The notes below the pieces were generated by a model. It was not told where the DNA came from, ran no database searches, and saw only the letters and a program-made list of their open reading frames with translations. Shown in pieces: positions 1 through 8,129 of a DNA stretch of 34,940 bases; the first letter of the stretch is position 1; each line of letters begins with the position of its first letter. Source of the DNA: Treponema sp. (GTDB taxonomy: Bacteria > Spirochaetota > Spirochaetia > Treponematales > Treponemataceae); the NCBI GenBank assembly GCA_016292805.1, contig JAEDFM010000026.1:1-34940 (forward strand), in the 5' to 3' direction. The translations under genes and the position numbers were made by a program.

Positions 1-47
1 GTGTATTGACTGAAATTTAATTCTTGCTGTGACTTGAGCATAAAAAA

Positions 48-89
48 AAACACCATTTGAATAAATTTTACTCTATTCAAATGGTGTTT
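48..89 (-). terminator. Strong intrinsic terminator (minus-strand reading)
   Basis: A perfect 16-bp inverted repeat (48-63 with 74-89, 10-nt loop) is followed, reading on the minus strand, by an unbroken run of nine T (the A run at 42-50). It lies downstream of the minus-strand outer membrane protein gene that ends at 172 and probably ends that transcript. Confidence 0.75.
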
Positions 90-96
90 GTAAATT

Positions 97-147
97 AAGT
101 CTTTAACAGACTTTTTCAGTGACCTTCTGTAAAACAGAAGGTCTTTT
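97..147 (+). terminator. Pair of plus-strand hairpins with T runs
   Basis: Two more hairpins sit beside the first. AAGTCT (97-102) pairs with AGACTT (108-113) and is followed by TTT. GACCTTCTG (121-129) pairs with CAGAAGGTC (135-143) and is followed by TTTT. Both read as plus-strand terminators for a gene entering from the left of the window, so this spot insulates convergent transcription. Confidence 0.5.
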
Positions 148-171
148 ATATACTAATGGTTAGTTATTAGA

Positions 172-669
172 TTAGAACCAGAAACGGAAACCAAGAGCTA
201 CAGGGAAGTTAACCCATGAGAAGTTAACAGTAGCACCGTCACCAGCAGCGATATTTATTGTTGGCTGCCAAGCACCCTGTAAGTAGAATTCAAGAACACG
301 GTCAAGTAAGAAAATGTTTGTACCGATTAAAGCGCGTGGTCCAATTGATAAACCAGCATAGTTGCTGTTAGCGAAACCTACAGATCCACCAACACCGATA
401 CCATAGTAGTAACCCCAAGTTCCTTCGATTTTAGGATTAGCCAACCACCAGTCAGCTGTAAGACCACCAGCAAAGTAGTTGCTGCCAAAAGCCAAGTCAG
501 CTGCGAATACACATGGAACTTTGTCCAATTTGAAAGTAATAGCAGCACCTGTACCGAAATTACCACCTTCAGTTACATTTCCACCAAACTGAGCACCAAG
601 GCCAGTTGCGAATACATTTGCAGTTCCTAATACGAAAAGAACTGACAATACAGTAAAAAGTTTTTTCAT
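172..669 (-). CDS. Small outer membrane beta-barrel protein
   Basis: A 165-residue exported protein. Residues 1-21 (MKKLFTVLSVLFVLGTANVFA) are a clear signal peptide with an Ala cleavage site. The mature part alternates Gly, aromatic and polar residues, as amphipathic strands do, and ends in FRFWF, a terminal aromatic signature for insertion by the Bam machinery. Size and pattern fit an eight-strand barrel; it resembles the BAPKO_0422-type barrel family of Borrelia and Treponema (from memory, not checked). The start at 669 was chosen because AAGAGAGG lies about 8 nt upstream and the signal peptide starts there; in-frame codons reaching further upstream lie in the 5' leader. Monocistronic, with its own promoter and a strong terminator. 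The exact function is unknown. Confidence 0.8.
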   Translation of the reverse strand: MKKLFTVLSVLFVLGTANVFATGLGAQFGGNVTEGGNFGTGAAITFKLDKVPCVFAADLAFGSNYFAGGLTADWWLANPKIEGTWGYYYGIGVGGSVGFANSNYAGLSIGPRALIGTNIFLLDRVLEFYLQGAWQPTINIAAGDGATVNFSWVNFPVALGFRFWF

Positions 670-736
670 TCTAAAAACCTCTCTTAATTTTTTGTAAACT
701 CTCTCGATATAAAACTTTTTATATATCGTTAGTAAA

Positions 737-765
737 ATATTAGCGTATAGAAGTATGTTATGCAA
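737..765 (-). promoter_or_regulatory. Sigma70 promoter of the outer membrane protein gene
   Basis: Reading on the minus strand, TTGCAT (760-765), a 17-bp spacer and TAATAT (737-742) form a promoter. The start would lie near 730, giving a leader of about 60 nt. The leader contains an AT-rich inverted repeat (CGATATA with TATATCG) before the ribosome binding site. Confidence 0.5.
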
Positions 766-840
766 GACATTATAAAAAAAAATGTCATTTATAAAAAAGT
801 CTACAAAAGTAAAAAAAAATAAAAATTATTTGTTTAGGTG

Positions 841-869
841 TTGACATTTTTTTATGAAACCTATATATT
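841..869 (+). promoter_or_regulatory. Consensus sigma70 promoter of tRNA-Lys
   Basis: TTGACA (841-846), exactly 17 bp, then TATATT (864-869). This is the strongest promoter-like sequence near the tRNA, and transcription would start about 20 nt before it. Confidence 0.8.
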
Positions 870-894
870 AATGGAACATTCGCAAGAATGCGAT

Positions 895-967
895 GGGCTG
901 CTAGCTCAGTAGGTAGAGCAACGCCCTTTTAAGGCGTGGGTCACTGGTTCGAATCCAGTGCAGCTCA
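895..967 (+). tRNA. tRNA-Lys (anticodon TTT)
   Basis: A complete 73-nt cloverleaf. The 7-bp acceptor stem GGGCTGC pairs with GCAGCTC (one G-U pair), the D arm has the usual AGCTCAGT...GGTAGAGC, the anticodon stem ACGCC/GGCGT holds loop CTTTTAA with anticodon TTT, and the T arm has GGTTCGAATCC. The discriminator is A967, and CCA is not encoded, so it must be added after transcription. The gene is flanked by its own promoter and terminator. Confidence 0.95.
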
Positions 968-1003
968 AAAAAGACTTCAGAGAAATCTGAAGTCTTTTTT
1001 TTT
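968..1003 (+). terminator. Intrinsic terminator of tRNA-Lys
   Basis: AAAAAGACTTCAG (968-980) pairs with CTGAAGTCTTTTT (987-999) around a 6-nt loop and runs into a T tract. It begins immediately after the tRNA discriminator base. Confidence 0.9.
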
Positions 1004-1199
1004 GCCTGAAAGTTGTTTTATGAGAAAAGAAACTGAAATTGTTTTACGTCAACAGTTTTCTAATACAATTTAACAAAAATTGGATTTAAGTATACCTCCA
1101 AATAATAGGGGTGAATCTTAAGTTGAATATTATGGAATGTCAGTATTCAATCTGTATAAAATGAAAAATGATGCCTTAGACTCGTCCTTGTAGTGTCTT
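1004..1199 (+). promoter_or_regulatory. AT-rich CRISPR leader
   Basis: This gene-free stretch lies between the tRNA terminator and the first repeat, on the upstream side of the array as judged from crRNA direction. It contains an inverted repeat (TTGAATA 1123-1129 with TATTCAA 1144-1150) and a TATAAA at 1155-1160 that could be a -10 box about 40 nt before the first repeat. No coding frame of note is present. The leader role is inferred from position and crRNA orientation. Confidence 0.5.
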
Positions 1200-2819
1200 G
1201 TTGCAGATTGACCGGAAAATTTAATCAGTTATAATATACGCCGAACGTTACGCCCCAGCCGGCCAGTTGCAGATTGACCGGAAAATTTAATCAGTTATAA
1301 TTACTTGGTCGTTTTTAACGTGTCCCTCTATGTTGCAGATTGACCGGAAAATTTAATCAGTTATAATTAAAGCGTGTATCGTCTACAACCTCGATGAGTT
1401 GCAGATTGACCGGAAAATTTAATCAGTTATAATAAATAATTTTATTTTTAGCTATGGAAACAGGTTGCAGATTGACCGGAAAATTTAATCAGTTATAATT
1501 TTTTAATTCTTTAATCATTAATCACTCCAGTTGCAGATTGACCGGAAAATTTAATCAGTTATAATTTATGGAGTGTGTGCACAATATGTTGATGGGTTGC
1601 AGATTGACCGGAAAATTTAATCAGTTATAATTGAAAGCGGTGAATTCATAACAGACCAAGCGTTGCAGATTGACCGGAAAATTTAATCAGTTATAATATT
1701 ATCGACGAAAACGTAAAAGAAAAAGAAGTTGCAGATTGACCGGAAAATTTAATCAGTTATAATTCAGTAATTCAATACATATCAAAACGTCGGGTTGCAG
1801 ATTGACCGGAAAATTTAATCAGTTATAATGGGCTGGGTTACATTCTGCCAACCTCGGTCGTTGCAGATTGACCGGAAAATTTAATCAGTTATAATTTTTA
1901 GGATTAAAACTACTTGTTACGGCTGGTTGCAGATTGACCGGAAAATTTAATCAGTTATAATTCATGGTCTAAACCTCTACCCACTGCATATGTTGCAGAT
2001 TGACCGGAAAATTTAATCAGTTATAATACTCTGTAACCCATCATTGATGACACGTAAGTTGCAGATTGACCGGAAAATTTAATCAGTTATAATCGCAGAT
2101 CGAAAGCGGCAGCGCAGGCGGAGGTTGCAGATTGACCGGAAAATTTAATCAGTTATAATAGAAACAGAGGCAGAATGGAAAGTAGACCAGTTGCAGATTG
2201 ACCGGAAAATTTAATCAGTTATAATATCTACAGGCTCATATGTTGCAGTCCTCGGGTTGCAGATTGACCGGAAAATTTAATCAGTTATAATTTCCTTTAT
2301 AAATGTAATATCGCTTGAGTTGTTGCAGATTGACCGGAAAATTTAATCAGTTATAATTAAAGGGCGGTAAACATGAATAGGGGGCGTGTTGCAGATTGAC
2401 CGGAAAATTTAATCAGTTATAATCATCCTATAAAAATTTCTTTTCCGAATTTTGTTGCAGATTGACCGGAAAATTTAATCAGTTATAATCAACATCCAAA
2501 GAAGCAGCCATAATTTTTTGTTGCAGATTGACCGGAAAATTTAATCAGTTATAATTTTTGTACCATATCAATCGAAAACCTAGGTGTTGCAGATTGACCG
2601 GAAAATTTAATCAGTTATAATATATTTCTTACGACTTCTAATCCATGTATTGTTGCAGATTGACCGGAAAATTTAATCAGTTATAATGATTATGGTTATT
2701 TGATGACTGTAGCCTATGTTGCAGATTGACCGGAAAATTTAATCAGTTATAATTTAAAAACGACAAAGTATTTGATAATACGGGTTGCAGATTGACCGGA
2801 AAATTTAATCAGTTATAAT
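1200..2819 (+). CRISPR. Type II-C CRISPR array, 25 repeats and 24 spacers
   Basis: A 36-bp repeat beginning GTTGCAGATTGACC and ending CAGTTATAAT starts at 1200 and recurs every 66 bp to 2784. That gives 25 copies, which look identical by eye, and 24 spacers, all 30 bp. crRNA polarity is plus, because the repeat pairs with the anti-repeat of the plus-strand tracrRNA near 7606 and a plus-strand terminator closes the array. Each repeat carries TTGACC at its positions 9-14 and TATAAT at 31-36, 16 bp apart, an almost consensus promoter firing into the next spacer about 6 nt in. The array is convergent with the cas operon, as usual in type II-C. Spacers vary widely in GC and none was seen to match this window. 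Confidence 0.98.
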
Positions 2820-2878
2820 ACGTCTGATGTAATTCCTGATAATATAAGGATTTATCTAACATCAGACGTATTTTTTTT
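2819..2878 (+). terminator. Terminator closing the CRISPR array
   Basis: A 12-bp perfect stem (2819-2830 with 2859-2870) with a 28-nt loop is followed by eight T (2871-2878). The left arm starts on the last base of the final repeat, so the array transcript would end at once after the last repeat. It sits between the convergent array and cas2. Confidence 0.85.
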
Positions 2879-2887
2879 GCAAAAAAA

Positions 2888-3223
2888 TTAGAATAACATA
2901 AGTTGTTCAGGCTGTTTTTTCTTAATTTTTGTTGAAGAATTATAACTAATGATATTTGCATATTGCTTATCCGTTATAGTAAGTATATCTACTTTACCAT
3001 CGGTAGGCAAATTTGTTTGTATCATTCTATAATATTTTTCACAGGCATCTTTTCCGGAAAATAATTTTGTATATATTGAATACTGGACCATAGAAAAACC
3101 GTTGTCTAACAAAAATTTTCTGAATTGAGACGCCTCTTTGCGTTCATTTTTTTCAATTACTGGTAAATCAAATAAAACTAACATCCACATAAGCTCATAC
3201 CTATTCAATAATGGTGATTCCAT
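2888..3223 (-). CDS. cas2: CRISPR-associated endoribonuclease-like protein Cas2
   Basis: A 111-residue type II Cas2. It has the N-terminal YELMWMLVLFDLPV strand with the conserved Asp, followed by the ERKEASQFRKFLLDNGFSMVQYSIY segment typical of type II Cas2, and the later ITDKQYANI motif. With Cas1 it forms the integrase complex that inserts new spacers at the leader-side repeat. The start at 3223 was chosen for the good AAGGAA ribosome binding site about 7 nt upstream. The gene overlaps the 3' end of cas1 by 23 bp, so translation is probably coupled. It is the last gene of cas9-cas1-cas2; the absence of csn2 and cas4 supports subtype II-C. Confidence 0.95.
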   Translation of the reverse strand: MESPLLNRYELMWMLVLFDLPVIEKNERKEASQFRKFLLDNGFSMVQYSIYTKLFSGKDACEKYYRMIQTNLPTDGKVDILTITDKQYANIISYNSSTKIKKKQPEQLMLF

Positions 3224-4115
3224 CTTTATTTCCTTCCCAAACAGGTAATTCAATAACAGGTTTCTTAAACTCTAATGCTTTTACATAAGAATTTGCCAAA
3301 TAATGCATACTCTGTACTAACTGAGTATTTTCTTCATTGAATTGAACTTTTACTAATAAAAGATTTGCAAGCATTTTTTTTGTTTCTGGATTAAGTGTTG
3401 ATTCACCTCCTTTTGTAATATTGTAAACAAATAAATCTACAATAGGTCTGTAAATTTCCATCATATCATCTACTAAGCAGAATGGATTCAAGTTATTTTC
3501 ATGATGCAGTCCTAGAGCAGGCATTAGGCCAGCACAAACAATGGATCTTGCCATAGCTGAGCGAATAATAGCATATCCATAGTTTAATAAACTGTTTATT
3601 CCAGGTGCTTCTCTATCTCGCTTAAAATCTTTACCGAATAAACTTTGCCAGTATAATTTGGCTGCATAGGCTTCTCTGTTATCTGCATCGCCCGATTTTA
3701 CAGTAGTTGCAATTAAATTAAGTTTTGTTGAATTAATATGGCAGTAATCTAAAGTTAATGCCTGATTTTTAATTTTCTTAATAACAAGTTGCTGCCAGAT
3801 TCTTTTCTTTAATGGCTCAGAAGCTGTAATTTGATTTTTTATTATTTTTGATTGAAGACAGTTGGATACAATGGGGATTATTAAACTTTGTGGATTATAG
3901 TTATTTCCACATAGAACTGTTATACAATTCCGTTCTGCTAATGCATTTAATATATTTTTTGAAAAAGAGGCTGATTGTGATGATATTAATAAAACACCAA
4001 TGTCATCAAGGGGAACTTGTCCTAAAACTTCATTTTCATGTTTTACAACAAGGAAACCTCTGTTAAGAGAAAGATATCTGTTTTCTTCACAAATTTCTAA
4101 AACTTTATTAAGCAT
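3201..4115 (-). CDS. cas1: CRISPR integrase Cas1 (type II)
   Basis: A 304-residue Cas1 of the length usual for type II systems. The metal-binding residues are visible: E148 in GDADNREAY, H204/H205 in LGLHHENN, and E220 in LVDDMMEIYRP. The LNYGYAIIRSAMARSIVCAGL helix of the catalytic domain is intact. With Cas2 it integrates protospacers into the array. It begins 39 nt after the cas9 stop codon and overlaps cas2 by 23 bp, so all three form one operon. The ribosome binding site is weak (AGG only a few bases from ATG), which suggests coupling to cas9 translation. Confidence 0.96.
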   Translation of the reverse strand: MLNKVLEICEENRYLSLNRGFLVVKHENEVLGQVPLDDIGVLLISSQSASFSKNILNALAERNCITVLCGNNYNPQSLIIPIVSNCLQSKIIKNQITASEPLKKRIWQQLVIKKIKNQALTLDYCHINSTKLNLIATTVKSGDADNREAYAAKLYWQSLFGKDFKRDREAPGINSLLNYGYAIIRSAMARSIVCAGLMPALGLHHENNLNPFCLVDDMMEIYRPIVDLFVYNITKGGESTLNPETKKMLANLLLVKVQFNEENTQLVQSMHYLANSYVKALEFKKPVIELPVWEGNKDGITIIE

Positions 4116-4154
4116 TACCTAATTATCGGTATGGTTAGTAGAGTTTTAGTAGGA

Positions 4155-7100
4155 TTATTTTCTTGAGACAATTCCTATTGGTGATACAGTTATGGCTTTT
4201 GCTTCCATTGTGCTGAATAAAATATTAACAGAAATAAAATTCTGATTTTTTTGATTTTTCCAACATGGTTCTGTCATTGTGTGCGCTGTAGTTTGCAACC
4301 AATCAGAACAATCTGTTACAGCATAAATAGGACGAATATCCACTTTATTTTGTGTTGCAGAAAAACCTGCAATACGACACTTGTAGAAGTTACCATCCTT
4401 TGAAAATTCCAAGTAATCGTTTTTATGAAGAACACATATTTTTTTTGCTCTTGCATCTTTGTTTTTCCACAAATCAATCACTTCTTTTTTAGGTTGATTA
4501 TTTTCAGCAATTTGATCACGTCTTAAATATTGGGCTTCGAAAGTGCATTTGGCACCATCTTTTTTAGGAGGCATTTCCCATATAACTGCTGCAAAATAAT
4601 CATCTGGTGCAAGGTATCGATTGACTTTACCTTTTACTTCAATAGGTGTTTGGACTCTATTTAGACAACGAACTTTTGTAATATGATATTTTTTCCCTTT
4701 GCCTTTATTTGCTTTACCTGTCCATTCTTTTGCTGCAAAATCCTGCATTATTTCTTCAAACTTTTTACCTTTTTCTTTGGCAATAAAATCTATAAGTTTT
4801 TCTTTAATTTTTTCATCAACAATATCCTGTATATTATTTTCTTTTAATGAAATAACTGGTGTTCTAGAAACATAATATTCCTTGAAAATTATAATTTGAG
4901 GATAAATTTCTGCAAAAGCTTTTTGTACTTTTTTTATATCCTTTAGTTCATCAAAGCTTGTTTGAATTTCTATTCGCACTCGCTCAGTTTTTATTGCTGG
5001 AATATCATTAATTTGCAAATCCTTTATTTTGATTCTTTCTTCACGTTTAATTTTTCCAAGAAGTGTTTCTTTAGAGAGTTTACCTTCTCGACCATGGTCT
5101 GGCTTAAAACTAACTACAATATTGCGAACTTTATCCTGGAATTCATTTCGTAAGATAGGGAACGGAGGTACTTCAATTCTATTTTTCATAGAACGGGCAT
5201 TTAGTTCTGATATTTGTTTTACAAGAGACCTGTCTGTTAATGCAATTACTACAGCATCCATTGCATGGTGTCTATGGTCGTAACGATTTTTCCTGTATTC
5301 TCCAACTAATTCTGGTTTTAGACCATACATAGCAATTTCTTTTTCTGTAATTTTACCTTTAAGAATAGAATCTATTTCCCATTTGTCTCTAAGTAATTTT
5401 GTCATGCCACCATTCACGGTCCAGATATCATTACATATAGAGTGAAGATACTTGTATGCAGTTCTTGATAGATATGCATTATCAGTGAGTTGGCGTGATA
5501 TAAAATTGCTGTTTTGTTCAAACTCTTCCATTGCAGTTTCTGAAAATCTGTTGCGTTTGGCTTTGTTGTGTAATAAATCTGACCGACGAATAATATCTAG
5601 CCAATTGTAGCCATCGGCACTTTGACCAAATGCTTCAAAAGGAGAACGTTCTTTTTTGTAGGCATTACATGAAGCATGTGCAATTGTTAGATTTGATTCT
5701 GCATCTAATAAGGTTCTGCTATAAGGAAGAATGTGTTCAATTTCTATTTTTGATTCAGAACTAAATAATTCAGCAGCAGAAATAACTTTGCCGCAATAAA
5801 TACATCGTCTGGATAAAGAGTCTGAACCTAATTCTTCCCATAATCTATATTTTAATCGTTGTGTCCTATTAGGGTATTCAATTTTAAAACCATCTTGTAA
5901 ATTTTTATTGATTAGTTCGTTGCGTTTTCGGTTTTCATTTTGTTGTTTAATAATATTTACTTTTGCTTCTCGGCTAGCTTTTAATTCACGCGATAATTCA
6001 ATAGCAATTTGTGTAGGTTTTCCATATTTTTTAATAAGTGCGTTTACAATAACTCTTGTTTGATTTAATGCAACATGAACTGTTGGATTGCTTATTTTGC
6101 CATATTTTTTTTCAGGCTTAGTTTCTGGTGCACTTAAATCGCCACCCACAGTAGAACCTGTTAATATTTTACCGTAATATTCAAGAAGATCTGTTTGTTC
6201 TATATCTTGTGATGCATAGTTATAACCTAAAGCTTGTACTGCAGAAGTATAATTACAGGCTGTACCCAAATTAAGCATTTTTTTAACAAGTTGTTCAGAA
6301 ACTTCTTTACATAAACTGGTTGTTCCTGGCGAAAGAATCAGCGATACAATTTTATTTGTTTGCTCTGCAGATAAATTGTATTTATTTAGTAAATCCAAAA
6401 CTTCCTGATCTTCGTCTGCTGTAATAAGAAGTTCTACTATGGTATCTTGTTCTTCTAAAGAAAAAGTATCCCATATATCTCCAAAACGATTTTTACTTCT
6501 CATTTTTACAGCTGTACTGTTACCTAATAAATATTGTCTTGATGGAGATTCAAGATTAAAAGAACATTCTGGTTTTAAAGATAGTTTTTTTCGAATATCA
6601 TCAAATGTAACTTTTTCCTTTGAATTTAATAGTTTGATTAATGTTTCATCTTGTTCATCTGTTAGAGGTTGTTTTTTACCTAATTCATCAAAATATACAA
6701 GATTACGAACATCTTGCAGTATTCGTAATATCTGTGCACAAGGCATAGCTTTGAATGTTCTTTCATGTTCTGGCTCATAAAGACATTTTCCACGCAATTG
6801 TTTTTTTAATGGTCTTTGAAAAAAGATAGAATCAAAAATGGAATTCCAATTTAAGTTTGGATAAAATTCTAATTGGAAATTTTTTATGGCGTTAAATTCA
6901 TCTATGTACATTTGGCGAGTAGGGTAGTATGACATACGGCCTGGAGAAAATCTTATTCCACCGTTTGAGTCCTGATTCTTATATAAATACTCGCCTAATG
7001 TTCGACATTTTGAATCTTTGATGGCTTTCAAAAGATTATTCTGCATATCTTTTTGTGATAGGTTTGTGCTTTTAGATTCTTTATCTGAAGTTTCTTGATT

Positions 7101-7511
7101 GGAGTTATCTTTTCGATTGCTTTTAAAACCACGACGAACTGAAAGATTAAAAAGAACTCTTCCAAGTTCATTTGGTTCTAATTTTCTTTCGAGAGCTGAA
7201 ACTCTTAATTCATATGGATTAAGAAGTTTAAGAGCTAAAGCTTCTTCTTTTGAATTTGGTATTAATCCTTCCTTTTGTAAAAGTCTGAAAGTAGCACGTC
7301 TGCGAAGTTTTCGTCTATAAATAATTTTACGTTGGCCTCTGGCTGTACGTCGTTCAACAGCTAGAGGTTCTTTAGTTTTAGGATTTCGACCATCTGAGAA
7401 AATACGGACTCCTAAATCTAATAATTCTTCAATTTCTTTGTTTTTATCAATTGAAAATACACTCCAACCAATAGAATTTGTTCCTAAGTCAAGACCTAAA
7501 CGCCAATTCAT
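4155..7511 (-). CDS. cas9: CRISPR effector nuclease Cas9 (type II-C)
   Basis: An RNA-guided double-strand DNA nuclease of 1118 residues, in the compact II-C size range. RuvC-I is at the N-terminus (RLGLDLGTNSIGWS, D8), followed by the arginine-rich bridge helix (about 54-86), an alpha-helical recognition lobe, RuvC-II (IAIELSRE, E505), an HNH domain with CxxC (570/573), catalytic H593 in IEHILPYSR and a further C615, RuvC-III (HHAMDA, H749 and D752), and a C-terminal PAM-interacting region from about 870. All catalytic residues are present, so it should cleave both strands. The start at 7511 is preferred because GGAG lies 6 nt upstream; an in-frame TTG at 7523 and ATG at 7517 lie on or next to that site. 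First gene of the cas operon. Confidence 0.97.
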   Translation of the reverse strand: MNWRLGLDLGTNSIGWSVFSIDKNKEIEELLDLGVRIFSDGRNPKTKEPLAVERRTARGQRKIIYRRKLRRRATFRLLQKEGLIPNSKEEALALKLLNPYELRVSALERKLEPNELGRVLFNLSVRRGFKSNRKDNSNQETSDKESKSTNLSQKDMQNNLLKAIKDSKCRTLGEYLYKNQDSNGGIRFSPGRMSYYPTRQMYIDEFNAIKNFQLEFYPNLNWNSIFDSIFFQRPLKKQLRGKCLYEPEHERTFKAMPCAQILRILQDVRNLVYFDELGKKQPLTDEQDETLIKLLNSKEKVTFDDIRKKLSLKPECSFNLESPSRQYLLGNSTAVKMRSKNRFGDIWDTFSLEEQDTIVELLITADEDQEVLDLLNKYNLSAEQTNKIVSLILSPGTTSLCKEVSEQLVKKMLNLGTACNYTSAVQALGYNYASQDIEQTDLLEYYGKILTGSTVGGDLSAPETKPEKKYGKISNPTVHVALNQTRVIVNALIKKYGKPTQIAIELSRELKASREAKVNIIKQQNENRKRNELINKNLQDGFKIEYPNRTQRLKYRLWEELGSDSLSRRCIYCGKVISAAELFSSESKIEIEHILPYSRTLLDAESNLTIAHASCNAYKKERSPFEAFGQSADGYNWLDIIRRSDLLHNKAKRNRFSETAMEEFEQNSNFISRQLTDNAYLSRTAYKYLHSICNDIWTVNGGMTKLLRDKWEIDSILKGKITEKEIAMYGLKPELVGEYRKNRYDHRHHAMDAVVIALTDRSLVKQISELNARSMKNRIEVPPFPILRNEFQDKVRNIVVSFKPDHGREGKLSKETLLGKIKREERIKIKDLQINDIPAIKTERVRIEIQTSFDELKDIKKVQKAFAEIYPQIIIFKEYYVSRTPVISLKENNIQDIVDEKIKEKLIDFIAKEKGKKFEEIMQDFAAKEWTGKANKGKGKKYHITKVRCLNRVQTPIEVKGKVNRYLAPDDYFAAVIWEMPPKKDGAKCTFEAQYLRRDQIAENNQPKKEVIDLWKNKDARAKKICVLHKNDYLEFSKDGNFYKCRIAGFSATQNKVDIRPIYAVTDCSDWLQTTAHTMTEPCWKNQKNQNFISVNILFSTMEAKAITVSPIGIVSRK

Positions 7512-7535
7512 AATCATCTCCAATTCTTTTTGTTT

Positions 7536-7544
7536 ATTATAACA
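7536..7544 (-). promoter_or_regulatory. Extended -10 promoter of the cas operon
   Basis: On the minus strand TGT-TATAAT (TATAAT at 7536-7541) fits an extended -10 box. No good -35 was found 16-18 bp upstream. The start would be near 7529, about 18 nt before the cas9 ATG. It is back to back with the tracrRNA promoter. Confidence 0.55.
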
Positions 7545-7570
7545 TAGTAATAAAAATACGGATAATCAAT

Positions 7571-7599
7571 TTGACAAATAAAAAAAGTTAAATTATATT
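7571..7599 (+). promoter_or_regulatory. Consensus promoter of the tracrRNA
   Basis: TTGACA (7571-7576), exactly 17 bp, TATATT (7594-7599). The predicted start, near 7606, is the first base of the anti-repeat. Confidence 0.8.
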
Positions 7600-7605
7600 T
7601 AAATT

Positions 7606-7733
7606 ACTGATTAAATTTTCTGGTCAATCTGCTAACAAGGAGTCCTTGAGACTCCGCAAAATGCTTTTATATTCAGAATACGAATATAAATAGACTATCA
7701 AATGATAAAGGAAGCTACGGCTTCCTTTTTTTT
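7606..7733 (+). ncRNA. tracrRNA
   Basis: An RNA of about 128 nt, divergent from cas9. Positions 7606-7636 are the anti-repeat, complementary to repeat positions 1-30 with one G-U wobble and one extra U near the end. Next come a short nexus-like hairpin (GGAGT 7639-7643 with ACTCC 7651-7655), a 9-bp AT-rich hairpin (7666-7674 with 7682-7690) and a terminator hairpin (AAGGAAGC 7708-7715 with 7720-7727) followed by a T run to 7734. The orientation fixes the crRNA strand of the array as plus. The last six bases of the repeat, TATAAT, are not matched by the anti-repeat. Bases were read directly; the 5' end is inferred from the promoter. Confidence 0.92.
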
Positions 7734-7918
7734 TGCCAATTTTCAGTTTCCCGGGATTTTAGGGGAAGGCTTTCCCCTCCTTCTAGTGTACTTTTCCTTT
7801 CTTTTTGTAAAAACAACTATACATATACCGTAATTTTGTAAAAAAATAAAAAAAATTGTTATATTCTTGTTCCTAAAAATAGAAACAGTGTTATAATAGG
7901 AATTCGAGGGGAAAAAGT
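7734..7918. other. Intergenic stretch after the tracrRNA
   Basis: Between the tracrRNA terminator and the next gene there is a perfect short hairpin (AGGGGAA 7761-7767 with TTCCCCT 7772-7778) without a T run, then AT-rich sequence ending in a -10-like TATAAT at 7892-7897 that probably serves the small gene at 7919. No convincing -35 was found. Minus-strand reading frames across this stretch look like chance. Confidence 0.4.
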
Positions 7919-8125
7919 ATGAATAAAGTATTTTGTCCATTCTGCCACCAGGAAGTGACAGAAGATGCAGCTCCATCTGTATGTGATAATGCACTTGGTT
8001 TCAGCTATATTTGCTACAAGAAGATTTGTCGTAATAAAGACAAACACCGCTCTAATGGAAACATTGTAATTCCATACAAATCAGAAAGAAAAAGAACTAA
8101 TACTAAGAAAATATCTGCTGCTTAA
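7919..8125 (+). CDS. Small cysteine-rich hypothetical protein
   Basis: A 68-residue basic protein, not assigned to a family. It begins MNKVFCPFCHQEV: the CPFC pair (C6, C9) plus C22, C32 and C37 suggest a small zinc-binding knuckle, and the C-terminal third is rich in Lys and Arg (SERKRTNTKKI), which could contact nucleic acid. Support for translation is a good GAGGGG site 8 nt before ATG and a TATAAT at 7892. It is not part of the CRISPR operon although adjacent to the tracrRNA. Its stop is 4 bp from the stop of the convergent metal-binding lipoprotein gene. Confidence 0.65.
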   Translation: MNKVFCPFCHQEVTEDAAPSVCDNALGFSYICYKKICRNKDKHRSNGNIVIPYKSERKRTNTKKISAA

Positions 8126-8129
8126 GCTT

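Noticed and set aside
1020..1073. A 17-codon reading frame (MRKETEIVLRQQF...) in the CRISPR leader
   Set aside because: No ribosome binding site, very short, and located in AT-rich leader DNA; likely chance.
2222..2255. TGTTGCAGTC inside spacer 16, resembling the repeat start
   Set aside because: Only about 8 bp match and the spacer keeps the standard 30-bp length, so it is not a partial repeat.
7743..8047. Two overlapping minus-strand frames across the tracrRNA side
   Set aside because: No ribosome binding site or protein-like composition; they lie over the promoter and 5' part of the small plus-strand gene.
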